DNA of 64,000 bases. Origin: Annulohypoxylon bovei var. microspora. Taxonomy: Eukaryota > Ascomycota > Sordariomycetes > Xylariales > Hypoxylaceae. Of the stretch, positions 24,377 to 36,706 are shown piece by piece (the stretch's first letter is position 1; each line of letters opens with the position of its first letter). The position numbers were made by a program, and so were the translations under genes. Below the pieces are notes generated by a model. The model saw only the letters and a list, made by a program, of their open reading frames with translations, searched no databases and was not told the origin of the DNA. The DNA lies in contig MU405234.1 of the NCBI GenBank assembly GCA_022836615.1, forward strand, positions 62,001 to 126,000, given 5' to 3'.

Positions 24377-26846
24377 CTGGGTCTTGTCACTACATATAGA
24401 AACCTCTTAGGAGAAATATACCCTGTTCTTATCCACGTGTCTTGAGTATAGAAAAGGATTTGGAATATTAGCGAGTCGCGTGCGCGAGTGGAGCAAGACT
24501 GCGTATTTATTATACGAGTTAATTATACCATTATACTTACCTACCTACCAGTACCTACAGTACCTACCCAGGCAGGTATGACATAATTTACCTAGTACTA
24601 GAGTTAACGCTAGCATAATGGACCTGTGTCACCATGTAGGTACATACATACTATAGTCTTTGGATTCTAAAACTTCTCAACCTTCTCAACCTTCTCAAAC
24701 TTCTTCTAAAATCAACATTACTCGGAGAACTATAAGCCAAAGCCTTTTCTACCCTAAGATTTATCCTCATACATATCTCATCACAGATACTAGGTAAATG
24801 AGAGGAAACACGTAACATTTTTACCGCGAACTGATTCCTACTGACTCGCGTTAGTCATAAGTATCAACCCAGAGGACTCTTGAGGTTGTGTTGGTGCAAT
24901 GCGGCTTATTATTGCGCCATAGATGTGTGTCTAATATTGTCTATTATCAGGTTATTATGTATGTAGGTAGGTTATATGTAGCGAACGACCCGCTAGCTTG
25001 GACACGTCCACACCGAGTAACGCAAAGGGACTACTGCACCGAGCCGCGGCGGTCCGGGCTGCCTCTCAGTGGATCGATTTCTCCAGCCTTATAGCTTCTT
25101 CTGACAAGCATGTCACTCCGCCATCGCATCGCAATTACATATGTCGACCAATACCGTCTGACTATCGACGGCGTTCAATATTTCACTTAGTCAAAGTGAA
25201 CCCATGCTTATTAGTCAGATATTAGCTGTTTCTTACCCTTTTGTACGACGCTCGAGTTCGGTTGGAGAATAGAGCTGGGTAGCAATGTGTCTCTTTCACG
25301 CCCTTCTCAGAAGTATGATGACATGGCATACACTCGAAGGAGAGATGGCGAAATGCGGGATCAACTGAGTCCCACTGATGCTACTCAACCAAACATTTTG
25401 GAAACCTCGCGGGATCACAAGAGTTATCAATCTTGTACACCCTCCGGGAAGCACGCCGAAACCAAGCAACTAGGGCGATCGCCAAGGCTCGGTCCAGGGG
25501 AGACCCTGTTCTTATCGCTGACTACCAAAGTCGATTTCCTCACCTACATACAGTACATGTGTATGTAGTAGTAGTACTACCTACGATATACACAATATCA
25601 GATGTGTTCTCTCGGTTAAGTTAATCTCTACCTAGGCAGTTTTCGGCTTTCAGTAAGCCGGACCGATTTATATCATCCGGACGGACCTCGAAGCGACACC
25701 GGCGCGTGGCAAAATAGCACCGGGTCGCCGCTACGAAGCTTGAGACTATTATTCCTTAGGGTAAGGGGTTAGAAAAATTGTTATTCTCCTCGGCCGCTAG
25801 TTTACCGAAGAGAGGCTCAATAGACCCAAATAAGTAAGTAGCTAGCTTTTAGGTCACTCCAACACGTGGCGGTTAATCCAACCGAAGTCTAGCTCTGACG
25901 AAACGTTGCAGACTTATATACCGAGAGCCTAGATTGATGGCCCAGAACCGCGCGGGACCTCCTAGGACCTACTAGTTTGAGGATAAGTTTCGGCGACATA
26001 TTCCCTTAAGCAGAGACATGCTCAACCAGTGTGTGTTATGTGTTGCGTGTGAGTATGAGTGTGAGCCTGTGTGTGTGTCGAGCGTGGTTAGTAGCTTGGC
26101 TATACGATGATATCAGCCTGGTATTCCGACCAACTGTTTACTAGATTCTACCCACGGTCGAATGCATCATTGGCTGCGCCTTGGACCCTCGTCAGCTTCT
26201 AGGTATATTGACTTCGTCGACCCATTCCTACCATCATCAGATCGGTAGCAGTCGGCAGTGAGAATGATTGAAAAATGGACAAATCAGATTGTCAGATGTG
26301 CTAACTTGGCTTTACCGAGCGCACGTTCATCCATCTATTCTCGGATATGGGAAATTCGCACCGGCTTGTTTCGGTGTCAAGTTATCTCGGACAGCTTTAC
26401 ATAACATCCAAAAGGACTGGCCGGAGAAAAGTGAGAAGAGTGGCTTTTCTCGACTCTGAGTGGTGCTTCGGGGCATTGCCGCGGCAAATCCGTACCATTT
26501 CTAGCGTAGCCTACATCACGTCTCGGTCGCCCTACACGGCTTAGGCCGCACTTGGCGTCACCAGAACATCGCATGTGGGCCAATTATACATCCAGTCCCC
26601 TGATTGCACACTTCCTCCACCGGCTGCCTAATTTGGACCATTCTCCCTAGCATGCCACAGGTGTGTGAAGGGGAAGGGTTTTTTTTATGGTGATAATCCC
26701 GATATTTCAGCCGGCGCGCTTGCTCTTAGTCTTCCTGTCAAAAGAAGACCATCGCCGTCTTTAATTGTCCTTATACCGGGCTTTAATGTTTTTTTTCCTT
26801 CCCCATCGTGTAAGTCTCAAATGTAGCCACGCCTTTTTCGCCTGAC
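24377..26846. other. Gene-poor interval, no gene recognised
   Basis: About 2.5 kb. It starts with the URB2 3' region, then has ACCTACC/GTACCTAC words at 24537-24600 and a CTTCTCAAC tandem at 24673-24699. The rest is mixed-composition DNA where every frame is short and without family resemblance, with a GT-rich stretch near 26040-26090. The DUF4419 promoter with poly-T runs lies at 26678-26800. Confidence 0.5.
24673..24699. repeat. CTTCTCAAC tandem repeat, three copies
   Basis: Three adjacent copies of a 9-bp unit, the third ending in A instead of C. Intergenic, seen directly. Confidence 0.8.
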
Positions 26847-27956
26847 ATGCCCGTCACAGTCAGGCCATCGGATCACGGGTCAAGATCCTGGGCAGGTCGC
26901 AGATATAGGCTTGCATCTTCGCCCGATATCTTGTTGCATTACACGCTGACCGACGACACGCGCACTAGTCCGCCGCGAGCACGACAGCTAGTACAAAGTT
27001 CATTTGCGGGTGTCGAGAGGAGGGATAATGTGTTCGCTACTAAGAACGGATTCGTCCACGCATGCGTAGACGCATATAACGAGCACCATTGCCTGGTAAT
27101 ACGGCCGGAGGACGTCTGGTTTGCCATCTTGACGCAATTTAGCGCCTACGTCAACGCGCACTCGGACGAGCTGCGTAAGCGATTCTGCCGTCATGAAGCT
27201 CAGCAGGAGCTGCATATTGAGATGGAACTGGAGGGGCTCGACCACGGCAAGATGGCGTTCGCGATGACGAAGCTCATACAAGAGAACGTCCGGGACGAGG
27301 GTCTACAGCAATGGATCCTACCGGCTTTCACGACGACAACCAAGGTCGACCAGGCGGTCGCCAGCATCATCTTCATGGGCACGATGCAGAAGTACTTCAC
27401 TTACAGCTGGGGAACGCGATGCGGAATACCGTCCGTGACCCTGCTCGGTGACGAGAGCGATTGGATCAAGATCCGCGAGCGAGCCGAACAGCTGACGACC
27501 TTCGGCTCGGAGTCGTCGCGGTGGTTCCAGTTGCTGAAGCCTGTCTTAGACGGGTTCGTCGCAAGTTTCAGGGATCCCGAGAGCGGGGCTACGAGGAGGT
27601 TCTGGCAAGGAATTTGCAATGAACACGTGCCTAATGGCAGTGGTACCGTCGCCTATTCGGGATGGATCACCTCGTTCTGCTTCTGGGACGAGAGTGGTCG
27701 GTGTCTGCACGGACCGAAGCCGGGCCAGGAGGTCAAGCTGACTAGGAGTCAGATGCCGAGCGGTTTCGCCAAGGTTCCAGTGACGCTGCTAGACGACGGC
27801 ATCGAGATACCTACCGAAATGGTCGCCGGTTCGGTGGCTATGAGGGCGTTCCGATCCAAGGAGGCGGTTGATGCCGATGGCAGGCCGCAGATGCGACGGA
27901 GTGCAGGAAATGACACGATACAGCCCGAAGTCGGATGGTTTATGTACAAAACGTGA
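26847..27956 (+). CDS. DUF4419 domain protein
   Basis: Intronless 369-codon gene. The product matches the DUF4419 pattern found widely in fungi: NGFVHACVDAYNEHHCLVIR with PEDVWFAILTQFSAYVNAHS at about 65-108. Later motifs are ITSFCFWDESGRC and a substrate-loop-like GPKPGQEVKLTRSQMPSGFA near the end. No signal peptide or membrane segment is visible, so it is probably cytosolic. The molecular function of the family is not established. The gene is clearly GC-richer than the DNA around it and has no close neighbour. DUF4419 genes are frequently multicopy and patchily distributed in ascomycetes, so horizontal or birth-and-death history is possible but not shown here. Confidence 0.85.
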   Translation: MPVTVRPSDHGSRSWAGRRYRLASSPDILLHYTLTDDTRTSPPRARQLVQSSFAGVERRDNVFATKNGFVHACVDAYNEHHCLVIRPEDVWFAILTQFSAYVNAHSDELRKRFCRHEAQQELHIEMELEGLDHGKMAFAMTKLIQENVRDEGLQQWILPAFTTTTKVDQAVASIIFMGTMQKYFTYSWGTRCGIPSVTLLGDESDWIKIRERAEQLTTFGSESSRWFQLLKPVLDGFVASFRDPESGATRRFWQGICNEHVPNGSGTVAYSGWITSFCFWDESGRCLHGPKPGQEVKLTRSQMPSGFAKVPVTLLDDGIEIPTEMVAGSVAMRAFRSKEAVDADGRPQMRRSAGNDTIQPEVGWFMYKT

Positions 27957-30256
27957 CCGCCTAGGAAGTATCGTGGCATTGGTCGCAACAATAATGGTAA
28001 GCCATGATTCTCGTATATCTTCCAAACGAGCTACATGTTCCTAGTAGCATTGTTTTATTTCTGTTGGTAGTAGCTAACCATTTCTACAGTATAATTACGA
28101 CTTGACCATGACGCTATGGATTGGAGTTCCTCCGACCGTGAGTACACTAGGTGCCATTCCGGACCGACTCTCGGATCGATACTCGGATCCACCCACATAT
28201 CGTCACAGTCAATCCTACGCCGGATCTGGTACCTTCAACGATAGTTGAAGAGTAACTTATTTACCCGGATCCCCCATCTCCTAATTATTAAGGGAATATG
28301 ACGTCGACCCGAGCTGTCGGTCTTCTAGTTTCTAGGCGAACTAGGAAGAACTACCTTAGGATAAAGGTAGCCGTCTTCGAAGTCGAGCCCTTAGGCTTTC
28401 AGGAAGGTCATCTCCGCCAGCCTGGCGTCCTTACTCATTGTATACATGGAAGATGACGATCTTAAGTTTGGACTATTGCAACCCTTCTTTACTATAAAGG
28501 TGGAACAACCAGCCGCCGAGCTAGTCCAGTGTTGCGAGATGTTGGCCACAGGTACTTCCCGCCATGTCGGTCGAAGACTATCTGGCATCCAAACCCGCGA
28601 GGATACCGATGAAGGAATACGATTTACGCTATGAAGTGATGTTGTCGAAGGGAACGACGGATGGAGCATTTACTTAGGCGTTGAGTACAAATTTCGGACT
28701 TAATGGTTAGATACCCGGAAAGCGGTTTTCTCAACTCTCTCTGTCAGAGTCGCGTCGAAGCTGAGCTTTGACTACGATCAGACACGGCATAGCATATGGG
28801 AGATGGGTTCTTTTCCGCTTCAAGTATATATATGATGTTCCGGCGGGATTTCGAGTCATGTTGTTAATAAATCCTGTGCGGCTAAATTTTGTTCATATAC
28901 TTACCTATATACTGGTACATACACACTTAACTTTTCAATGACGAGGAGGCTTACGTGCTAGAATGGATGAGACTTGGGACACCCGGAAGCGAGAAGTCAA
29001 GCTTTAGGCACCTCTATCCGAGGTGCCGGGATAGGTCGGTCCGTGAATTGTGAGTTGAGTGCTTTATCACTCCTATGATCCTATGATCCTACTACAGTTC
29101 ACTTAGTCGTCTATCTTCTTTAAACGCTATCTCATGAACAAATCATATCTACATTTTTAACACTTATAAAGACATCCTACATAAGACTGACTTAAGGGAT
29201 GAGATATGCATTCGTGTTTATTTTTGTCTATCTTATTTGATCCCCTGAAAATATCCTAAGGAAGTTCGGACCCGAGGGAGGCTACGCGTTAATACTCCTT
29301 ATCTAGCAGTTGTTTGCAGACAGGGTTTGATAGGTATGATATACCTGAGATCAAGTATATACCTACTTTCTAGGTCAGGTGAAAAGTATTCCTATAAAAT
29401 CTTACCTGCAAACTGCTGATCAAGGGGGTAGGGCTGTCGGGTCCGAGTCAACATCGAGAAGACGGCCTCAGACAAGGATTGAACAAGGAAGCTTGTCAAT
29501 GAAAAATCAAGTTCTCGTAATCAACTTATGCTTTGACTCTACGCAACACTTACGTGAGGCTATCTCGCGCTTGCAGATAGATGAGCCCCTATTCCCTTAC
29601 ATGGGAGGGCTACGGAACACAGCCAATATTATCACCCATAGCTTCCCTGGATATCATCCCCTTCCTTGGCAAGGAACAAACTTCTTTGTTCGCCACAGTG
29701 AGCTTATCATATTAAGGGGATGATAACGGTCGACTGGTCGATAAACTGAGAAGAAAAAATTGGCCAGGGTTAGGGTTAGGGTTATAACCTCGTAGGGTTT
29801 GCTGATGGAAATTCCCTAGATACCTCCTTGTACAATGCGATCTTGCGAGTAGTTCACTAGGGCTTATTTCCCTATACTATATGGCCTATACTATATGAAG
29901 AGTTATAAGATACAAAATGCTTCATTCGACGAAAATAGATCTCAACTTGCTGGTTAAACTAAGGCTCAAATTATCAGTGACGTATGTGACATGCTCCTAT
30001 AAACTAGAGGGGCTCTAGAGCTGTCAAATGTTCAGTATACTTAATGATAACCTTATGTATCGGCAAAGGAGTGAAGGAAGCAATATGAAATAAAAATTCG
30101 TTGTATTTGTTATGATAATGCCCCTATCAAATCTTGCTGTCCTCTACGGGACGAGTTACCGCCTTTGTGTACTAGCCCCTTGAGGGGTCATTTTATAATA
30201 CATCCATACCCTACCCATACCTTTAACGCCTATCTAAATGGTATACATACCCCCCA
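27957..30256. other. Gene-poor interval with telomere-like repeat
   Basis: About 2.3 kb without a recognisable gene. Short frames at 28446-28634 (plus) and 29379-29723 (plus) have no family signature. The interval contains the TTAGGG-type repeat at 29766-29784 and is mostly AT-rich. Confidence 0.5.
29766..29784. repeat. Interstitial telomere-like TTAGGG repeat
   Basis: The sequence reads AGGG then TTAGGG twice then TTA, about three units of the telomere repeat used by most filamentous ascomycetes. Seen directly; far from any sign of a chromosome end in this window. Confidence 0.75.
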
Positions 30257-31606
30257 TCAACCCTCATCAACATCGGGCCACTGATCTACCAGCCCATCCC
30301 TCCGCCCCCGCACCAGCGCGTCCAAATTCATCCTCACGCTCCACCGCACCATCCGTGTCTCGCCCTGCTGCACGCCGTCCCCGTGGTCCGCGATGTCGCT
30401 GTTCGCGCCGCGCGGGCCGCGCGCGCGGTGGATCTGGAACAGCCCCGGCTGCGCCGTCAGACAACGGTGCGGACCGCCCCGGTCGGGGGACCCGCCGCCC
30501 TCGCAGAACGACTTGAGCTGCAGGTCGAACGGCTGGTTCGCGTCCTTCAGCCCGACCTCGCGCAGGACCTGGCGCGCCCCGGCGCGGCTCACCGCGTACG
30601 CGAGCGAGCAGCACGCGTCTTGCACGTGGTGGTACACGCGCGTGTGGTCGGCGTATAGCTGGGGCAGCCCCGATCGCACGTCGACGTATCGCCGCTGCGG
30701 CACACTGGCGTCCGGGGTGTGGACGACCCGGCCCTTGGGCAGCGCGGCGTTGTGCGTGAAGGGGAAGGCCATGCCGCAGTGCCCGGCCCAGAGCACGTCC
30801 CAGGCGTCGCCGTAGGGGGAGGTCGTGGGGGTGAGGGTGGTCGGGAGCGAGGCGAAGGACAAGTCCGGCACGGAAGGCGGCCCGAGGGTACCGTTCGGGT
30901 ACGTAGGGTCAGCGTATGCAGGCGGCAAGTTTGGTGAGCCGAGGAGAGGCTGTGTCAGCGCGTGTGAGGCGAGCGCGAAGTCGTGCAGCTGGTCCCGGAT
31001 CCGGACGTCCCAGTCCGCGTCGTCTTCCATAATCAGTGCCGACGATAGGTTTCTTCGCACGACTCTGATACGCAGTACATGTTAGTAACATGACGAGATA
31101 ATAACGCCGAGGTTATGTGAAGGCTGGTCACGGACTCTTGGATCACGTTCATGTGAGCCCGCCAAGCTCCTATGACTGGATCGTCCAGGCGTTTGAACTC
31201 TTGGCTGCTGCCCAGTAGCGCCTTGTCAGGCACATCCTTGCCGTCGACACCGTCGACGAACTCTATCTCGAGGTTACTGAGAGCTGCTACCAGAACCATA
31301 CCATCGCGGCGATCTGTGCGAGACGGTAAGCCGATGACGAATATCTTCTCGAACTGAATGCTAGTGTCAGGTCTTTGCTCTATAGCTAGGTAGGCTAGCA
31401 TACAGACGTCAACTCACGCCAAGTGTATTGTTATAAATATCCCTCGTTATCTCGGGGACTGAAGATTTTACTCTTTCGGTGTTCAAATACGGCACTGGAA
31501 CCACTGCTCCCCTCGTCGAGAGGAGATACAGAGAGATGACGAAAAAGACGATTAGTCCGAAAAGGGTTGAATCGAGAAGCCGTCTCGCTGGCTTAAAGAG
31601 AGACAT
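30257..31606 (-). CDS. Glycosyltransferase family 25 protein, type II membrane
   Basis: Predicted Golgi glycosyltransferase of the GT25 family (LPS beta-galactosyltransferase-like fold). Exons on the minus strand: 31606-31418, 31353-31136 and 31064-30257; about 404 aa. Residues about 14-31 (TLFGLIVFFVISLYLLST) form an N-terminal signal anchor behind a short basic tail, giving type II topology. The catalytic domain starts FEKIFVIGLPSRTDRRDG. The conserved acidic motif LSSALIMEDDADWDVRIRD lies at about 142-160. The C-terminal part has the fungal GT25 blocks around WDVLWAGHCGMAFPF and DACCSLAYAVSRAGA. The second intron has an unusual GTCCGT donor but a perfect TTACTAACAT branch site and a CAG acceptor, and keeps phase. 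Exon 3 is much GC-richer than exons 1-2. Acceptor sugar unknown. Confidence 0.85.
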
Positions 31607-32767
31607 GCTGGATGGTTTGATTCCATGTTGGTTAGATTTGCGAAGAACAGAAATAAGTAACTTGTATTCCCTTTACATCATATGCCGAAGAACCAAAAAT
31701 TCTCTTCTTTCATCCTATGTTGAATCATGCTACACGTGTTAAATATAGGTAACTGTAAAGCGAACCCACCAATAGCGGTTAAGCATATATGACTTTAGAT
31801 GGAATAACCGTCAGCCTTGCTGAGATAGAAATAGCTGTTGTCTGACAACCCTCAAGATGTCAGCATGACTTTACGCTTTGTAGTTTAGACGACTGTCGGA
31901 TTTGTAGCCAGTAGGTTACCCGCCTAGCGCTCCTTGATATGTACCAGCTCGCTATAAAAGATCCTGTCTTGAATATGCGGTTCTCTCTGTTATAATTTTT
32001 CAGTTCGTGGATAAAACGATGGCATGCACCTATGCCGTGATCTGTTATGATCCCATTTCATATGCCTAGATAGACATGACTGAGAGTACAGTAAGGTATG
32101 AGAATCGGTAGTGACAGTCCAAGCAGCACTCAAGACGTGTTTACATAACACGAATACTGTAGGCGAACCAGCACCGTTTCGTGGCAATTGGGGATCTTCC
32201 TGATGTTTCACAATCGCCGTCATTTGTGAATCGGCGAATGAGGACGTCACCTACTCGAAGGCTATCGCCGACTCGGACTGGGATATCAGTGGTTAGTTTG
32301 TGCTTCTTTCGCCTCGTATCTTTTGGAGATCTCTGAAACTCCCAGCGTGCCTCGTAGGTTGATGGGCTCGTCGTTCATTGACTAGGATAACTTGTAATCT
32401 GGCCAAATCTATTTATTCCTGCGCTAGAACGAGAGGATCCTGTGTATTCTTTAGCATATGAAGTACCGCGTCTAGAGTCTTTAGTATGAATGAGACTAGG
32501 TGGTATAACATAGGTATCTATAGCCAAAGTCAAATTTCTTCGAATTCGTCGAACGACTAATGATGCTACAAGAAAATGAACAAAACGATCTCCCAAACCA
32601 GGCTATGCAAACGCGCCAGATTCCCGTAATAATGCAATATCAACCCGACAATGCATAATGTCCTGGCCCTATATGTACCGGAAGAGCCTCGAGACGACCT
32701 CACCATAATATATGTTCACTAACCTCCCCTGTAAAGGAAACGAACATTTTCGGATAGGAAATACCGT
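31607..32767. other. Intergenic between GT25 and CLC genes, no gene seen
   Basis: About 1.2 kb between two minus-strand genes. Small frames show no recognisable family. It should contain the GT25 promoter and the 3' region of the CLC gene. Confidence 0.4.
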
Positions 32768-35439
32768 TTAGTGGCCGTGTTCCTTCTCCTCGAGTTCGCG
32801 CAAGTACTTCACGAATCTCTTCTTGTGGGTCTGTACGAAGTCAGTATGTGGTGTGGCTGACAAAACGTCATTAGACTTACCATCCCCGCATAGCGCCCGT
32901 CTTTCAGGACGCATATATATCGTAGGCCGAGTTTGGCAAAGCATTCGTACACCAGGTCCATCGGAGATTTAATATCCAAGGCGACGGGGGCGGGATCTAT
33001 ATAGGGCGTGAAATCTGTAGGATCTCGCTCCGGAGATTCGTCGTCGTCTATGTTGGGTACGCTCGCCATGAGACAGAGACTACTGCTCTCATCCTCGAGA
33101 TTATCCAAAGCATATTCTAAGTCGGGGGCAGGGATCAAGCCGACGAGGATATTATCTCTGAGTATCGGTAGGCCGCCATCCAATTCCCCAGCTCGGTGAA
33201 GAAGCTCTAATTGGGAACGAAGCTTTGTGGCTGCGACCAGAGGTGAAGCCGAGATATCAATAACACGCTCGTAACGAAAGCGCGGGACAATATCCGCGAG
33301 ATCGGAGGTGAAGATGGGCTTATGTTTGTTGTCTAGGTACGGATAAGCATTCATGTTCGTGAGCAAATCGTAGATACTGAGCGGTTCCAAGGCATCCGCT
33401 GTCCATTTGGCGACGAGAATAGCCAAAGAAAAGGGTAGAACGTAATCCAAACTTCCAGTAAGCTCGAAGAGAATGACGGCCAATGTGACAGACAACCTCG
33501 TTACACCGCACATTGTTGAACCCGCAGCAATCAGTCCATACACGCCCGGCTGGACGCACGTCGATTCTTGGAGGAGAGGGCAGCTTCCCCAAATGCTCCA
33601 GTGTGGGAATCGAAGTACTATCCATTGCATCAGGTGGCCAACTATTCTGCCCATAAGACCACCGACAACCATAGAGGGGACATAGATACCCGCAGGAGCT
33701 TTAATGCCGAACGTGATGGTTGTCAAAAAACCCTTGATGACAAACGCAGCGAGTAACTTCCGAATGATGCCCGGTATCTCGTCAATGTTTGTAGGGCAGA
33801 GGCCTAATTCTTCATCTCTGCTATCGTCCTGGCAAGGGGCGGCTATATTTAGTAATAGTTTCGCGACGGGAAGTTTGGTCAAAACATTCCAATAACCGAT
33901 CAGTCCTGTCACCAGAGCTACCAGAACAACCTCGAGAAGAGGATATTTCTTAATGGCAGGGATCTTGCGGAAAGATAAAGCCCAACGACGCGATGCTTTG
34001 ATGAACAAAGCCCCGAAAGCGCCACCTAATATCCCTACCAGAATGAAGCCGGCTATTTCGAACCATTCCCAGTCGATTTTATAGCGGACCTCGAACATGA
34101 CGATCTTATGTGTGCCATAGGGGTTAAGAAATTTCAAGGATAGAGCTGCGACGATGCAGCAAAAGAAAGTGCGGAAAAGCGTCTTCGCCGGGAAATAATA
34201 GGCGACCTCCTCGAGGCCAAATAGGACGCCGCCGAGAGGAGCTCCAAAAGCAACAACAACGCCTGCTGCGGCTGCGGCTGACAGTACTTCGCGCCTCTTG
34301 CCATCGTTGCGATCGTACTTGGTAAAAATTCGACAACAAATATTGCCGATGCAAGTTGCGATATGGACGTAAGGACCCTCTTTACCAAGACTCAAACCCG
34401 AAGCTACACTCAAGATCAATCCTACTGATTTGATGACGAGTGTCTTAAAGCCAAGAAAGCCGTGGAGAACGAATCCACTGAGGATAACACGAACTTCGGC
34501 TACGCCGCTACCGGCTGCAGAATAGTATACCATCGGAGCTGGAGGGTCGGCAACCTCCCGGCGGGTCTGCCTCGGGCTGATATTCCCGTCATCGTCCTCG
34601 TCGTTATCATCCGGTGGCTGGCGGGAGTACTCAGCAGCTAGGTTCTCATCTAACGTCGACATTCTGTAAGCTGAAGGAACTACAGTCTTGGTTGTTAGAG
34701 TAAGTAAGCATGATGAAACCGAGAGAACAAGGACAGCGATGACATAGATTCCGAACTCTGTCCATTTGTTGCCGAATGGATGACCACCGAGAACCTCGGA
34801 CCAAGATCGCCAATCAGTACATGGACCATGAGGACAGCATCGCTTTTCCCTCAGGTACCACCCTCGCGTACAGTAGCCATCCTTATAGTCAAAGATGGTA
34901 GTTTCGGCCACATTGACACAATAGGCCAGCAGGGCTACCAGAACACCAACTAAGGCGCTTAATATCCAACCCTGAGCACCATCAAACAAGACAATTAACC
35001 TGCCCACGAAGTCCTTCCGACTACGTAGCTGTTTTACCCGATATGCGTCGGCAATACTGTCGTGTACCCAGTCGGTCGAGGTAAACTGATCATACCATAT
35101 CCGGTCGTCGGCCATAAGGGAGCTTTTCGACTCGGCCATAGGATCCTGGCGATCGGAAAGAGCTTGGATCAAACGCTGCCCCCATGATTCATGTCGAGAA
35201 TGGTATCGCGAGCCGTGGGGTGTCCCAGCATAGCTATGATTCCTCGATAGATACGTCCTTGGGCTATCTAACGGACTTTGGATACGGACGTGGGAGCGGG
35301 AAGGGCGTAGAAGAGAGGTATTCTCATCTGGAGTTTCGGATACCGAGTGTCGTCTAGTTCTTCTAGGATGATGGCGTGGATACGTAGGGGAGACGGGAAC
35401 CGATAGGGTTGGATCGTCATGCGAAGGTATGTCGGTCAT
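32768..35439 (-). CDS. CLC-type voltage-gated chloride channel / Cl-/H+ exchanger
   Basis: Intracellular-type CLC transporter, expected in vacuolar, Golgi or endosomal membranes, where it supplies chloride counter-ion current for acidification. Two exons: 35439-32881 and 32830-32768 (20 codons, THKKRFVKYLRELEEKEHGH), with a GTAAGT..TACAG intron; 873 aa. Residues 1-140 are cytosolic and Ser/Arg-rich. About ten membrane helices follow. Filter motifs: GSGVAEVR near 306 (GSGIPE in most CLCs), GKEGPYVH near 350 with the gating glutamate, and GIYVPSMVVGG near 583. LEEVAYYFPAKTLFRTFF carries the acidic residue position used for protons in the animal CLC-3/4/5 exchangers. Two C-terminal CBS domains, about 715-870, end FAKLGLRYICVLKDGRYAGM. 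The S. cerevisiae counterpart is Gef1, but this form resembles the CLC-3/5-like branch. Confidence 0.93.
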
Positions 35440-36706
35440 GGCGGGCAGTGAAGGGCGACCTCGGAACTGGTCGAAACGAGGAGCGTGGGGGAAGACGACA
35501 GGAGTGGACTTTTCTTAAGCGTCATGGGCGCGAAGGACTCGGCAGGCGATGTGCCTGGAGGCTTAGCTGGTCGGGCTGGTCGAGATGAGGTACGGTTAAT
35601 CGCAAGCACGTAGGATATTAGTTAGTAGATAAAGAAGCTCAGAAGTAGGTAAGGTTAAGCGCGATGTCGAAGAGACCCTTATATTATTGCATTCTGATGT
35701 ACATATACCTGCCTACCTCTAGGTAGATAACATAGTAGGGGGTGTCAGCAGCTCCCGGGGGAGCATCGCAGGTGGAGACCCCGATGGCGTCTTATTAGGA
35801 AGTCGTTACAACTCGTTGTCTTTTTTGGTTGTCCAACAATTTAGAACTTGGAATTGGACAAAGACGAGCTAGAGATATGTAGACAACCCCGGAATCAACT
35901 GGCAACTTACATTGTACTTAGCCTGCCCGTGTACTACCATATTAGAATATTAAGTCTAACTTTAATTTAGGGAGTCGTAAGTAATGTATACACAGGAGTA
36001 AGGAACTAACGGAGGTCAGATGGAGATGTAGTGGGTCATATAGGTCGAACAAGAACCCTAAGGTTGTGGAGTTGTTTGTTCTTGTTGGACAAGAAAAAAA
36101 AGGCCACATGCAGATTATATCATTGTGGAGCATCCTAGATCGCTGCTACCACACTACAAGACGTCGTTAGGTACTTGTACCCCCAGGGCTATGTACGCTG
36201 TACGACCACCGTAGATTTACCTATGTACTGCCGTGACACACAGCCGGATCCATACCTGGGTACTGGTACAGTAACCATTGGTCCACTAACAGGGTGAAAC
36301 ACCCTGCTAAAGACCGATCTTCAGCGCTGCATCATGTCGCTAAATTCGCTAAAATCAGGGAAGCTACTATGGAAGCCACTAAAGCCACTAATTAGAAGCT
36401 ACGCGAAGACCGCGTCCCACACTATATCGATGATCCCGTAAGCCCGATGTTCAACTTCATCGATACCTATTTTGACAGTTTACGCCATACCCGCTACAAG
36501 TCGACTTTAAGACATCTAATTACCTACGTGAAATATCCAAGACTTAGGTGATTAATATTTCCGAGTCTAGTAAGCGAATCTAATAGGCGCGGCTGAAAAT
36601 TAGGTGCAACTATCAACTTTTAGCATCGCATCCATGACACCTACCTAGCAGCTTAGGTAAGGGTACGGAAGAGGAATGACTAGACAAAACATAGCATCAA
36701 ATCATC
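35440..36706. promoter_or_regulatory. Divergent intergenic region between CLC and NRDE2 genes
   Basis: About 1.3 kb between divergent genes, with ACCTGCCTACCTCTAGGTAG words near 35708. No gene recognised; both promoters should lie here. Confidence 0.45.

Noticed and set aside
28391..28669. 92-codon minus and 62-codon plus frames downstream of DUF4419
   Set aside because: No domain on either strand and no splice signals linking them to a larger gene; a decayed gene cannot be shown from sequence alone.
30238..30815. Several GC-rich plus-strand frames of 90-140 codons opposite GT25
   Set aside because: Shadows of the GC-rich third exon of GT25; Arg/Ala-rich with no motif.
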